A stretch of DNA of 64,000 nucleotides from Laedolimicola sp934402125 (GTDB taxonomy: Bacteria > Bacillota > Clostridia > Lachnospirales > Lachnospiraceae): assembly GCF_052065835.1 (NCBI RefSeq), contig NZ_JBQHTG010000002.1, forward strand, positions 124,001 to 188,000, in the 5' to 3' direction. The notes beneath the pieces are model-generated. The model was not told where the DNA came from. It worked only from the letters and a program-made list of their open reading frames with translations, and ran no database searches. Of the stretch, positions 41,344 through 49,815 are shown in pieces. Positions within the stretch are counted from its first letter, which is position 1. The number at the start of each line of letters is the position of its first letter. The position numbers were made by a program, and so were the translations under genes.

Positions 41344-43300
41344 GAAAAAATGGATAGCGTTATTTTTGTCCTGCGCTCTGACGTTGTCTCTGTGTACCTG
41401 TGGAGATGATACCGGGGAGGAATAAACGCAAACGGCGAGCGCGGCTTCCGGGGAAGAGGGGGCCTGGTCCGTCTACTGGTATCTGTGCGGAAGCGATCTG
41501 GAGTCGGGCGGCGGTTTTGCCACCGGCGATCTGGCAGAGCTTATGGAGGCAGAGCTTCCGGAAAATGTAAATGTAGTCATTGAGACCGGAGGATCCAGCG
41601 AATGGCAGAACGATGTGGTGGATGCGTCCAAGCTGCAGCGATGGGTCTATAACAGCGAAGGCCTGAATCTGGTGGATGAACAGCCTTCGGCCAGCATGGG
41701 AGAAGCTGAAACACTGGCCGATTTCCTGAGCTTCGCGAAGAGCAATTATCCGGCGGAGAAGACAGCGGTAGTATTCTGGAACCATGGCGGCGGCTCTGTG
41801 TCCGGCGCGTCCTTTGATGAAATATACGGTTACGATTCTCTGACTCTGGACGAGATGTACGCGGCGTTTTCCAGTGTCTGGGATCCTTCCGTGGAGAATC
41901 CTCCCATGGAGCTGATCGGCTTTGATACCTGTCTGATGGCGACCGTGGACGTGGCCAATACCTTCTCGGATCTGGCGCGTTACCTGGTGGCTTCCGAGGA
42001 GACAGAACCAGCCAATGGGTGGTATTATTCCCAGTGGGTGGGCGCCCTGGCTGAAAATCCGGACATGGACGGTGAGGAGCTGGGTAAGATCATCTGTGAC
42101 GCCTACTATGCAGGCTGTGAAGAGGTGGGAACCCAGGACAATACGACGCTGTCTCTGACCGATTTATCGAAGGTGGGTCCGCTTCTGGATGCTTATGAGA
42201 CTTTCGGCGCGGAGGCTCTGTCTGCGGCCTGTGCGGATCCGGCCTTTTTCTCCCGGTTTGCCCGGGCAGCCGTGCAGAGTGAGAATTACGGCGGCAATAC
42301 CAGAGAACAGGGATACACGAACATGGTGGATCTGGGACATATAGCCCGTCAGAGCGTCGATATGCTGGGCTCTGCCCAGAGTGTGCTGGACGCCATGGAT
42401 AATTGCGTGCTCTACCAGGTGGGCGGTCCGTACCGGAGCGAGGCTACCGGTCTGTCCTGTTACTATTCCTACAATGGAGATGTGGAGGATTTTAACGGAT
42501 ATGCGGATATCGGAGCAGGACTGGCGTTCAAATATTTTTACGCTTATGAGCTAACCGGTGAGCTGGACGATTCCGGAATGGAATACATCGCGGATATGGA
42601 TTTTACGGAGCTTCCGAACGTAGAGAACCTGCTGAGTACGGATTGGGACGGGAAACCTCTGGATGTGAATGAGGATGGCGTATCCTATCTGACGCTGGGG
42701 CCGAAGGCCGACGACATTCTGGCCGGAATTGGATTTTCTCTCTACTATGTGGACGAGGAAAATGATATCATGCTGCTTCTGGGTACGGATAATGATATGA
42801 ACGCAGATTGGGATAAGGGTATCTTTTACGATAATTTCCGCGGTGTCTGGGGGAGTATCGACGGAAACCTGGCTTATATGGAGCTGAGTTATGAAAGCGA
42901 GGATTATAACCTGTATGCAGTACCGGTTCTTCTGAATGGCGATTCCTATAACTTACAGGTGGTATATGACTTTAATACCGAAGAGTGGAGTATCCTGGGC
43001 GCCCGTCAGGGTATTGATGACAGCGGTATGGCCGATAAGGAATTGCGGCTTCTGGAGGAGGGCGATGAGCTGACCACTATCTGGTATCTGGCGACAGCCA
43101 GCGGCGATGATGAATTTGAGGCGTATACGGCAGATACCTTTACGGTAACAGCGGATACCGCCTTTGGCGAAATAGAGCTTCCGGACGGTTCCTATTCTAT
43201 GGTTTATGAGATGCGGGACGCCATGGATCATTATGCTTATTCCGACGCGGTGCTCTTTCAATGCGCCGGAGGCGAGATTACCACAACCGTGTACGAATAA
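41340..43300 (+). pseudogene. Clostripain-family (C11) cysteine peptidase lipoprotein, 5' end broken
   Basis: From 41543 a 585-codon frame encodes a C11 peptidase with the catalytic His in VFWNHGGGS and Cys in GFDTCLMATVD. Homology continues upstream of that ATG (WSVYWYLCGSDLESGG, the first strand of the caspase-like fold) and then into a lipoprotein signal (WIALFLSCALTLSLCTC). The natural ATG at 41340, overlapping the previous stop, is out of frame unless the A6 tract at 41345-41350 had seven bases, and an in-frame TAA sits at 41423. No usable start lies between that stop and 41543. The full product would be a secreted, lipid-anchored peptidase. Confidence 0.75.
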
Positions 43301-43342
43301 GAACAGGAAGAATGGCTGCGCTGTGGCGCGGCTGTTCTTTTT
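43301..43342 (+). terminator. Terminator after the clostripain-like gene
   Basis: GAACA...GCTGCGC, loop TGTG, GCGCGGC...TGTTC followed by TTTTT; the 5' arm has a bulge of about 8 bases. Confidence 0.6.
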
Positions 43343-43378
43343 GCAAAAACCTTTTGGTAAAAATAATGGTTGTGGACA

Positions 43379-43406
43379 TTGCTGAAAAGAATAAAAAAAG
43401 TATAAA
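43379..43406 (+). promoter_or_regulatory. Possible promoter of yifB
   Basis: TTGCTG (43379-43384), 16-base spacer, TATAAA (43401-43406). About 110 bases before the chosen TTG start. Confidence 0.35.
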
Positions 43407-43518
43407 ACAGCAGATTTTTCCTTTTTGATGCGTTATGCTTGATTCAGATCATTCCGGGATTCTCCGGATTTTCCACGAAAGAAAAGCAGAATCAATCGAG
43501 AGGGAAGGAGAAAAATTT

Positions 43519-45066
43519 TTGTTTTGTAAGGTTTTGTCAGCTGGTATCCGGGGCGTTGAGGGATATCCGGTTCGGGTAGAAGCAGATGTGAGCGAGGGAA
43601 TGCCCGGTTTTCTGATGGTGGGATATCTGGCGTCAGAGGTGCGGGAGGCAGCCGACCGGGTACGCACAGCCCTGCGTAACACGGGCTGCGCGCTGCCGCC
43701 CAAGCGCATCACAGTGAATCTGGCTCCCGCCAGTGTCCGAAAAGAGGGCTCGCGCTTTGACCTGGCTGTTGCGGCCGCGGTGCTGGGCGCGTTGGAGAAG
43801 GTTCCGGCAGAAGGGCTGGACGGGTTGATGATTGCCGGCGAGCTGAGTCTGAGCGGTCAGGTACTTGGAATTTCCGGGGTGCTGGCTCTGGTGGAAAAGG
43901 CCAGAGAGCTGGGAATCCGGCGCTGTATTGTTCCCAAGGCCAATGCCCGGGAGGGAGCGGTACTGCAGGACATGGAGGTAGTGGGGGTATCGGGGCTTAG
44001 CGAATTGCTTGAGGTTTTACGGCATCCGGAACAGGCCGTGAAAACCTGCGTGGACGTGGAGGCCATGTTTGCAAAAGAAAGGGAGTACCCGGAAAATCAG
44101 GAGGATTTTGCCCAGATTCATGGTCAGGCAGAAGTGAAGCGGGCGGCAGAGATTGCGGCTGCCGGGATGCACAATTTTCTGATGATAGGGCCGCCGGGCT
44201 CCGGTAAGACGATGATTGCCAGACGGATTCCGGGAATTCTTCCGAAGCTGTCTCTGGAGGAAAGCCTGGAAATTACAAAAATTTACAGTATCGCGGGACT
44301 GCTCCGGGAAAAGGAATCCCTGATCCTGAAGCGACCCTTCCGCTCGCCACACCACACGACTACAGCAGAGGCGCTGGCAGGAGGTGGCCGAGTGCCGGGC
44401 CCCGGAGAGGTCTCTCTGAGCTCCCGTGGGATTCTCTTTTTGGATGAGCTGCCGGAATTTCGCAGGACAGCCCTGGAGATTTTGCGACAGCCTCTGGAGG
44501 AGAAGCAGATCTGTATCAGCCGGACAGCGGGAACCTATATTTTCCCGGCGGATTTTATGCTGGTAGCGGCTATGAATCCCTGTGCCTGTGGCTATTATCC
44601 GGATCGCAACCGCTGTCAGTGCGCCCAGCAGGAGGTGGCCCGTTATCTGGGAAAGCTGTCGCAGCCTCTGCTGGATCGGATGGATATCTGCGCTAATGTA
44701 TCACCGGTGACATATCAGGATTTACAGCAGAAGGGAAAAGAAGAATCTACGGCGGAGATACGGAAACGGGTAGAGCGGGCCCACGAAATGCAAAAAGAAC
44801 GGTATCGGAAAGAAAAGCGGAAGTTTAACGCTCTGCTGGGCACAGGGGAAACGGAGCGGTATTGTAAGCTTGGAAAAGCGGAAAAGGAGCTGCTGGGGGA
44901 CGCTTTTGAGGCATTAAACCTGAGTGCCCGGGCATATCATAGGATTGTCCGGGTGGCCCGCACCATTGCCGATCTGGAAGGAAAAGAGGAGATAGAGGAA
45001 GGGCATGTTCTGGAGGCTCTGGGCTATCGTCCGCCGGATCGCAATCAGTGGCTGAAGGGGGTGTAG
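43519..45066 (+). CDS. comM: YifB/ComM family AAA+ ATPase (Mg-chelatase-like)
   Basis: Protein of 515 residues. N-terminal ChlI-like domain (FCKVLSAGIRGVEGYPVRVE; PGFLMVGY), AAA+ core with Walker A GPPGSGKTM, Walker B FLDELPEF and the RSPHHTTT segment typical of the family, and C-terminal Mg_chelatase_C. In Gram-negative relatives ComM is a branch-migration helicase for natural transformation. It is 2 bases from dprA, fitting a DNA-uptake or recombination role. Start TTG 43519, eight bases after AAGGAG; the ATG at 43435 would add 28 residues without family similarity. Confidence 0.9.
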   Translation: MFCKVLSAGIRGVEGYPVRVEADVSEGMPGFLMVGYLASEVREAADRVRTALRNTGCALPPKRITVNLAPASVRKEGSRFDLAVAAAVLGALEKVPAEGLDGLMIAGELSLSGQVLGISGVLALVEKARELGIRRCIVPKANAREGAVLQDMEVVGVSGLSELLEVLRHPEQAVKTCVDVEAMFAKEREYPENQEDFAQIHGQAEVKRAAEIAAAGMHNFLMIGPPGSGKTMIARRIPGILPKLSLEESLEITKIYSIAGLLREKESLILKRPFRSPHHTTTAEALAGGGRVPGPGEVSLSSRGILFLDELPEFRRTALEILRQPLEEKQICISRTAGTYIFPADFMLVAAMNPCACGYYPDRNRCQCAQQEVARYLGKLSQPLLDRMDICANVSPVTYQDLQQKGKEESTAEIRKRVERAHEMQKERYRKEKRKFNALLGTGETERYCKLGKAEKELLGDAFEALNLSARAYHRIVRVARTIADLEGKEEIEEGHVLEALGYRPPDRNQWLKGV

Positions 45067-45068
45067 GA

Positions 45069-46148
45069 ATGCGGGATTACTGGCAATGGTTCTGCAGCAG
45101 CCTGTTTTATGATCCGGGACTGGAGCATAAGCTGCTGGAAAAATATGGGAATCCGGAAACCGTTTTTCTGTGCAGTGAAAAGGAATTGCTGGATCGCTTT
45201 CCCACAAACCGGGAAAAGCTGGGGACTCTCCTGGAAAATCGGAAAAAATGGGACTTTGAACGGGAGGCAGAGCGGCTGAAGCGATTGGATCTGGAATTTA
45301 TCCATTGGGAGCAGCCAAAGTACCCGAAGCGGCTTCGGACCATTCCGGATGCTCCCTGCGGTCTGTTCGTCCGGGGAAGACTGCCGGAAGAGGAGCAGGC
45401 GGCAGTGGCAGTGGTGGGCGCAAGGGACTGTACCTCATACGGCCGGAACCTGTCCGAATGGTTTGGTGGAGAGCTGGCGGCTGCCGGGGTGCAGGTTTTA
45501 AGCGGTATGGCCCGGGGAATCGACGCCTGCAGCCACAGAGGAGCCCTGAAAAAGGGCGGAGCCACCTTTGCGGTGCTGGCGGGTGGGGCAGATATGTGTT
45601 ATCCGGAAGCCAACAGGGACATCTATATGGCGCTTGAGCGGCAGGGCGGCATTATCTCGGAATGTCCGCCGGGCGTACGTCCCCTGAAATATTATTTCCC
45701 ACTGCGGAACCGGATTTTAAGCGGTATGTCGGATCTGGTACTTATAATAGAAGCGAGAGAAAAAAGCGGTTCCCTGATTACGGCGGATTACGGACTGGAG
45801 CAGGGAAAGGAGGTCTACGCGACTCCGGGACCGGTAGGAGAAGCCTTAAGCGCCGGCTGTAATAATCTGATCCGGCAGGGGGCAGGAATTGCCCTGTCAC
45901 CGGAACAATTACTGGAAGTCCTCCATATTTTACCGGAATTTACCTGTAAAAAAACGCAAAAAGATAAAAATGTGCTTGAAAGGTCTGAAAATTTGGTGTA
46001 TAGTTGTTTACGCTTGCAGGCTCAGAACCTGGCGGAGATCTGTGGAAAGACAGGACTTCCGCCCGGAGAAGCCTTGAGTGTTTTAGCAAAACTGCAAATG
46101 AAGGGTTATGCGAAGGAAGTATATAAGAATTACTATACACGTTGTTAA
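45069..46148 (+). CDS. dprA: DNA-processing protein DprA
   Basis: Protein of 359 residues that loads RecA on incoming single-stranded DNA. An N-terminal SAM-like/helix-hairpin part, then a Rossmann fold with VVGARDCTSYGR, LSGMARGIDACSHRGAL (family signature), YPEANRDIY, SECPPG and GSLITADYGLEQGK, and a C-terminal winged-helix-like domain. ATG 45069 follows the yifB stop by 2 bases. Next gene is topA. Confidence 0.94.
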   Translation: MRDYWQWFCSSLFYDPGLEHKLLEKYGNPETVFLCSEKELLDRFPTNREKLGTLLENRKKWDFEREAERLKRLDLEFIHWEQPKYPKRLRTIPDAPCGLFVRGRLPEEEQAAVAVVGARDCTSYGRNLSEWFGGELAAAGVQVLSGMARGIDACSHRGALKKGGATFAVLAGGADMCYPEANRDIYMALERQGGIISECPPGVRPLKYYFPLRNRILSGMSDLVLIIEAREKSGSLITADYGLEQGKEVYATPGPVGEALSAGCNNLIRQGAGIALSPEQLLEVLHILPEFTCKKTQKDKNVLERSENLVYSCLRLQAQNLAEICGKTGLPPGEALSVLAKLQMKGYAKEVYKNYYTRC

Positions 46149-46199
46149 GCAGAGCCATTTGCAGCAGACAGCGGATATCAAAGAAAGAGAGTTAGTATT

Positions 46200-48278
46200 A
46201 TGGCAAAGAATCTGGTTATCGTAGAGTCTCCGGCGAAAGTGAAAACCATCAAGAAATTTCTCGGGTCCAACTATGAGGTGCTGGCGTCCCAGGGACATGT
46301 GCGGGATTTGCCCAAGAGTCAGTTGGGCTTTGACGCGGAGCACGACTACGAACCCAAATACATTACCATTCGCGGCAAGGGTGATATTCTTGCTAAGCTG
46401 CGCAAAGAGGCGAAGAAAGCAGATAAAGTATATCTGGCAACCGACCCGGACCGGGAGGGAGAAGCGATTTCCTGGCATCTGTCCCAGGCGCTGAAGCTGG
46501 ATCCAAAGAAAATGTACCGGATTACCTTTAACGAGATTACCAAGAGCGCGGTAAAGGAATCCCTGAAGAATGCCCGGGAGATTGATATGGATCTGGTCAA
46601 TGCACAGCAGGCCCGCCGTATGCTGGACCGTATGGTAGGCTACCGTATCAGTCCGATTCTGTGGGCAAAGGTAAAGCGGGGCTTAAGTGCAGGCCGTGTC
46701 CAGTCGGTAGCGCTCCGGCTGATTGCGGATCGGGAAGAGGAGATCAATGCGTTTGTGCCGGAGGAATACTGGACGCTGGATGCGGATTTCCTGGCAGATG
46801 GCGGAAAGAAGCCGCTGCAGGCGCATTTCTATGGAACAAAGGAAGGAAAAATGACAATCCGCTCCAAAGAGGAGATGGATCAGATTCTAAAAGAACTGGA
46901 CGGAGTTTCCTATGAGGTCAGCGAGGTAAAGATCGGGGAGCGCGTAAAGAAGGCGCCGCTTCCGTTTACCACCAGTACCCTGCAGCAGGAGGCTTCCAAG
47001 ACACTGAATTTCTCCACTCAGAAGACCATGAGCGTGGCACAGCAGCTCTATGAAGGCGTGGATCTCAAGGGCAGCGGTACCGTAGCCCTGATTTCCTATC
47101 TGCGTACCGATTCCACCCGAGTATCCGAGGAGGCGGCAAAGGCAGCCCGCGATTATATCTCTTCCAATTATGGAGAAACGTATGTGTCTGCCGGGCACAA
47201 CGCGAAAACCAGCGGCAAAAAGATTCAGGACGCCCATGAGGCGATCCGTCCGACGGATTTGACGCGGACGCCGGCTTCTGTCAAGGAATCCCTGACAAGG
47301 GAGCAGTTCCGTCTCTATCAGCTCATCTGGAAGCGCTTTGCGGCCAGCCAGATGGCAGACGCGGTCTATGAGACCTCTTCGGTAAAGGTGGACGGAGGAA
47401 AGTACCGTTTTACCATGTCTGCGTCCCGGGTTACCTTCGACGGCTTTATGTCTGTCTATGTGCAGGACGAGGAAAAGGAAGGGGACAGCCGTCTGCTGAA
47501 GGGCCTGAGCAAGGAGACCCGGCTGGAGCTGAAGGAATTTGAGAGTAAACAGCATTTTACACAGCCGCCGGCCCATTATACAGAGGCTGCGCTGGTTAAG
47601 ACGCTGGAGGAGTTGGGTATCGGACGTCCCAGTACCTATGCGCCGACGATTACGACAATCATTGCCCGCCGTTATGTGTCCAAGGAGAGCAAGAATCTCT
47701 ATCTGACCGAGCTTGGCGAGGTAGTCAACAATATGATGAAGCAGGCCTTCCCCAGCATTGTGGAGACAGATTTTACCGCAAATATGGAAGGACTTCTGGA
47801 CTGCGTGGAAGAAGGAACCGTCAATTGGAAGACAGTCGTAGAAAATTTCTACCCGGATCTGGAAAAAGCCGTGGAGGCTGCGGAAAAGGAACTGAAGGAA
47901 GTAAAGATTGAGGACGAGGTGACGGACGTGGTCTGCGAGGAATGCGGACGTCATATGGTGATCAAATATGGTCCCCACGGACGCTTCCTGGCTTGCCCGG
48001 GCTTTCCGGAATGCCGCAATACCAAGCCTTATCTGGAAAAAATCGGAGTACCCTGTCCCAAGTGCGGAAAGGATGTGGTGCTGCGCAGAACCAAAAAGGG
48101 AAGAAAATATTACGGCTGTGAGAACAATCCGGAGTGCGATTTCATGTCCTGGCAGAAGCCTTCTACGGAGAAGTGTCCGGTCTGCGGCAGCTATATGGTA
48201 GAAAAGGGCAATAAGCTGGTCTGTGCCAGCGAAACCTGCGGCCATGTGATGCCGAAGAAAAAGGACGAAGAAAAATAG
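46200..48278 (+). CDS. topA: DNA topoisomerase I
   Basis: Type IA topoisomerase of 692 residues that relaxes negative supercoils. TOPRIM at the N-terminus (VIVESPAKVKTIKKFLG; ATDPDREGEAISWHL with acidic DPD), active-site Tyr in SYLRTDSTR, RPTDLTRTP, and GIGRPSTYAPTI. Two or three C-terminal four-cysteine zinc ribbons (CEECGRHM...CPGFPEC; CPKCGKDV; CPVCGSYM) fit the Bacillota form. ATG 46200 follows AAAGAGAG. It follows dprA by 51 bases. Confidence 0.96.
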   Translation: MAKNLVIVESPAKVKTIKKFLGSNYEVLASQGHVRDLPKSQLGFDAEHDYEPKYITIRGKGDILAKLRKEAKKADKVYLATDPDREGEAISWHLSQALKLDPKKMYRITFNEITKSAVKESLKNAREIDMDLVNAQQARRMLDRMVGYRISPILWAKVKRGLSAGRVQSVALRLIADREEEINAFVPEEYWTLDADFLADGGKKPLQAHFYGTKEGKMTIRSKEEMDQILKELDGVSYEVSEVKIGERVKKAPLPFTTSTLQQEASKTLNFSTQKTMSVAQQLYEGVDLKGSGTVALISYLRTDSTRVSEEAAKAARDYISSNYGETYVSAGHNAKTSGKKIQDAHEAIRPTDLTRTPASVKESLTREQFRLYQLIWKRFAASQMADAVYETSSVKVDGGKYRFTMSASRVTFDGFMSVYVQDEEKEGDSRLLKGLSKETRLELKEFESKQHFTQPPAHYTEAALVKTLEELGIGRPSTYAPTITTIIARRYVSKESKNLYLTELGEVVNNMMKQAFPSIVETDFTANMEGLLDCVEEGTVNWKTVVENFYPDLEKAVEAAEKELKEVKIEDEVTDVVCEECGRHMVIKYGPHGRFLACPGFPECRNTKPYLEKIGVPCPKCGKDVVLRRTKKGRKYYGCENNPECDFMSWQKPSTEKCPVCGSYMVEKGNKLVCASETCGHVMPKKKDEEK

Positions 48279-48301
48279 TCAGAAAATTTGTGAAAAAGTA
48301 A

Positions 48302-48330
48302 TTGAAAAAAAGAGGGAATTGTGCTAAAAT
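48302..48330 (+). promoter_or_regulatory. Sigma-A promoter of codY
   Basis: TTGAAA (48302-48307), 17-base spacer, TAAAAT (48325-48330). The leader to the GTG is about 80 bases. Confidence 0.65.
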
Positions 48331-48416
48331 TCATATAAATTCCGAGTTGTTTTGAAAATATGGCGAAAAGATAGAGAACAGACACCTTCGGAAAAAAATA
48401 CAATGGAGGGAACGGC

Positions 48417-49196
48417 GTGAGCGTACAATTACTGGATAAAACAAGAAAGATCAATAAGCTGCTGCATAATAATAACTCCAGCAAGGTGGTATTCAACGAT
48501 ATCTGCGAAGTGCTGACAGAGATTCTGAATTCCAATGTTCTGGTCATCAGTAAAAAAGGCAAGGTGTTGGGTATCAGCCACTGTGAGGGCGTGAGTGAGA
48601 TTCAGGAGCTGATTGTGGACGAAGTGGGAGCCCATATAGACGAGGCTCTGAACGAGCGTCTCTTAAGCATTCTGTCCACCAAGGAGAATGTCAATCTGCA
48701 GACCCTGGGCTTTGAGTCTGAGAATGTCCGTGATTATCAGGCGATTATCACTCCGATTGATATTGCAGGCGAGCGTCTGGGAACCCTGTTCCTGTATAAG
48801 TATAAAGAGCAGTACGATATCGACGATATCATCTTAAGCGAGTACGGCACCACAGTCGTAGGCCTGGAAATGATGCGTTCCGTGAACGAGGAGAACGAAG
48901 AAGAGAAGCGGAAGGTTCAGATTGTGAAGTCTGCCATCAGCACCCTGTCCTTCTCTGAGCTGGAAGCGATCACTCATATCTTCGAGGAGCTGAAGGGCAA
49001 CGAGGGAATCCTGGTAGCCAGCCGGATTGCCGACAGTGTGGGAATCACTCGTTCCGTTATTGTCAACGCGCTTCGGAAGTTTGAGAGCGCAGGCGTGATC
49101 GAGTCCCGTTCCTCCGGAATGAAAGGAACCTACATTAAGGTTGTGAACGATGTGGTATTCGATGAACTGGCGAAGCTGAAAAAGGAAGCAAAATAA
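48417..49196 (+). CDS. codY: GTP- and branched-chain amino acid-sensing repressor CodY
   Basis: Global regulator of 259 residues that represses nutrient-limitation genes when GTP and branched-chain amino acids are high. N-terminal GAF domain (LLDKTRKINKLLHN; VLVISKKGKVLG), linker helix and a C-terminal winged helix with the family signature ASRIADSVGITRSVIVNALR. GTG start 48417 after GGAGGG. Two effector pathways lie in this window: guaB (GTP) and ilvN-ilvC (branched-chain amino acids). Monocistronic with its own promoter and terminator. Confidence 0.96.
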   Translation: MSVQLLDKTRKINKLLHNNNSSKVVFNDICEVLTEILNSNVLVISKKGKVLGISHCEGVSEIQELIVDEVGAHIDEALNERLLSILSTKENVNLQTLGFESENVRDYQAIITPIDIAGERLGTLFLYKYKEQYDIDDIILSEYGTTVVGLEMMRSVNEENEEEKRKVQIVKSAISTLSFSELEAITHIFEELKGNEGILVASRIADSVGITRSVIVNALRKFESAGVIESRSSGMKGTYIKVVNDVVFDELAKLKKEAK

Positions 49197-49214
49197 CTTC
49201 AGAATAGAAGAAAG

Positions 49215-49267
49215 GTACAGTGCGGAAAAAGGCCGGAGCAGGTCGGAAACCGCACTGTATTTTTTTA
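49215..49267 (+). terminator. Terminator after codY
   Basis: GTACAGTGCGG pairs with CCGCACTGTAT around a 24-base loop that can form its own small stem; TTTTTT follows. Confidence 0.8.
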
Positions 49268-49308
49268 TCCTGTAATTATAAAAAAAGAATAAAATTCCGA
49301 AAAAGCAG

Positions 49309-49340
49309 TTGACAAATAAAATGGAAAGCATTACTATAAT
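49309..49340 (+). promoter_or_regulatory. Sigma-A promoter of groESL
   Basis: TTGACA (49309-49314), then TACTAT at 17 bases (49332-49337); an overlapping perfect TATAAT (49335-49340) would need a 20-base spacer. CIRCE follows directly. Confidence 0.75.
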
Positions 49341-49349
49341 AACCGTAAG

Positions 49350-49376
49350 TTAGCACTCGCAGTAAGTGAGTGCTAA
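49350..49376 (+). promoter_or_regulatory. CIRCE operator (HrcA site)
   Basis: Perfect TTAGCACTC, nine bases, GAGTGCTAA. This is the established HrcA heat-shock operator; hrcA itself is outside the window. Confidence 0.97.
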
Positions 49377-49416
49377 TAATAAAAAGGATAAGAACAAGAT
49401 CCAAGGAGGAATAGAA

Positions 49417-49701
49417 ATGAAATTAGTACCGTTGGGAGACAGAGTTGTACTGAAGCAGTTTGAAGCAGAGGAGACTACCGCATCCGGAATTATTCTGGCA
49501 AGCAAGTCCCAGGAGAAGCCGCAGCAGGCTGAGGTTGTAGCAGTAGGACCTGGCGGAATGGTAGACGGAAAAGAGATTACCATGTATGTAAAGGTTGGCG
49601 ATAAAGTTATCTATTCCAAGTATGCCGGAAATGAAGTAAAGCTTGGCGATGAGGAATACATGATTGTAAAGCAGAATGACATCCTTGCAATTGTAGAATA
49701 A
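49417..49701 (+). CDS. groES: Co-chaperonin GroES
   Basis: Lid of the GroEL folding chamber; 94 residues, normal length. LVPLGDRVVLK at the N-terminus, the mobile loop EETTASGIILAS, and VIYSKYAGNEVKLGDEEY. ATG at 49417, seven bases after AAGGAGG. An in-frame upstream ATG-less extension to 49366 overlaps CIRCE and is not coding. Its stop codon lies inside a perfect small hairpin. Confidence 0.97.
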   Translation: MKLVPLGDRVVLKQFEAEETTASGIILASKSQEKPQQAEVVAVGPGGMVDGKEITMYVKVGDKVIYSKYAGNEVKLGDEEYMIVKQNDILAIVE

Positions 49702-49777
49702 TATCGAAAGATATTATTCTTTGCCGAATGGCATCCTGAGCGGAGCGTGCATATCCGTCAGGATATGACCGAATAAT
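49696..49777 (+). promoter_or_regulatory. Alternative hairpins between groES and groEL
   Basis: Hairpin 1: ten-base perfect stem 49696-49705/49710-49719 with a GAAA loop, including the groES stop. Hairpin 2: ATCCTGAGCGG (49733-49743) with CCGTCAGGAT (49755-49764). ATTATTC (49713-49719) can instead pair with GAATAAT (49771-49777) and extend hairpin 2, excluding hairpin 1. No T-run, so it is not a terminator; it may affect RNA processing or stability. Confidence 0.5.
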
Positions 49778-49815
49778 GATATAAAAATCTGAAAAAAAAA
49801 CTGGAGGAATTAAAA

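Noticed and set aside
46887..48245. 452-codon open frame antisense to topA
   Set aside because: Shadow of topA; no recognisable domain, no promoter.
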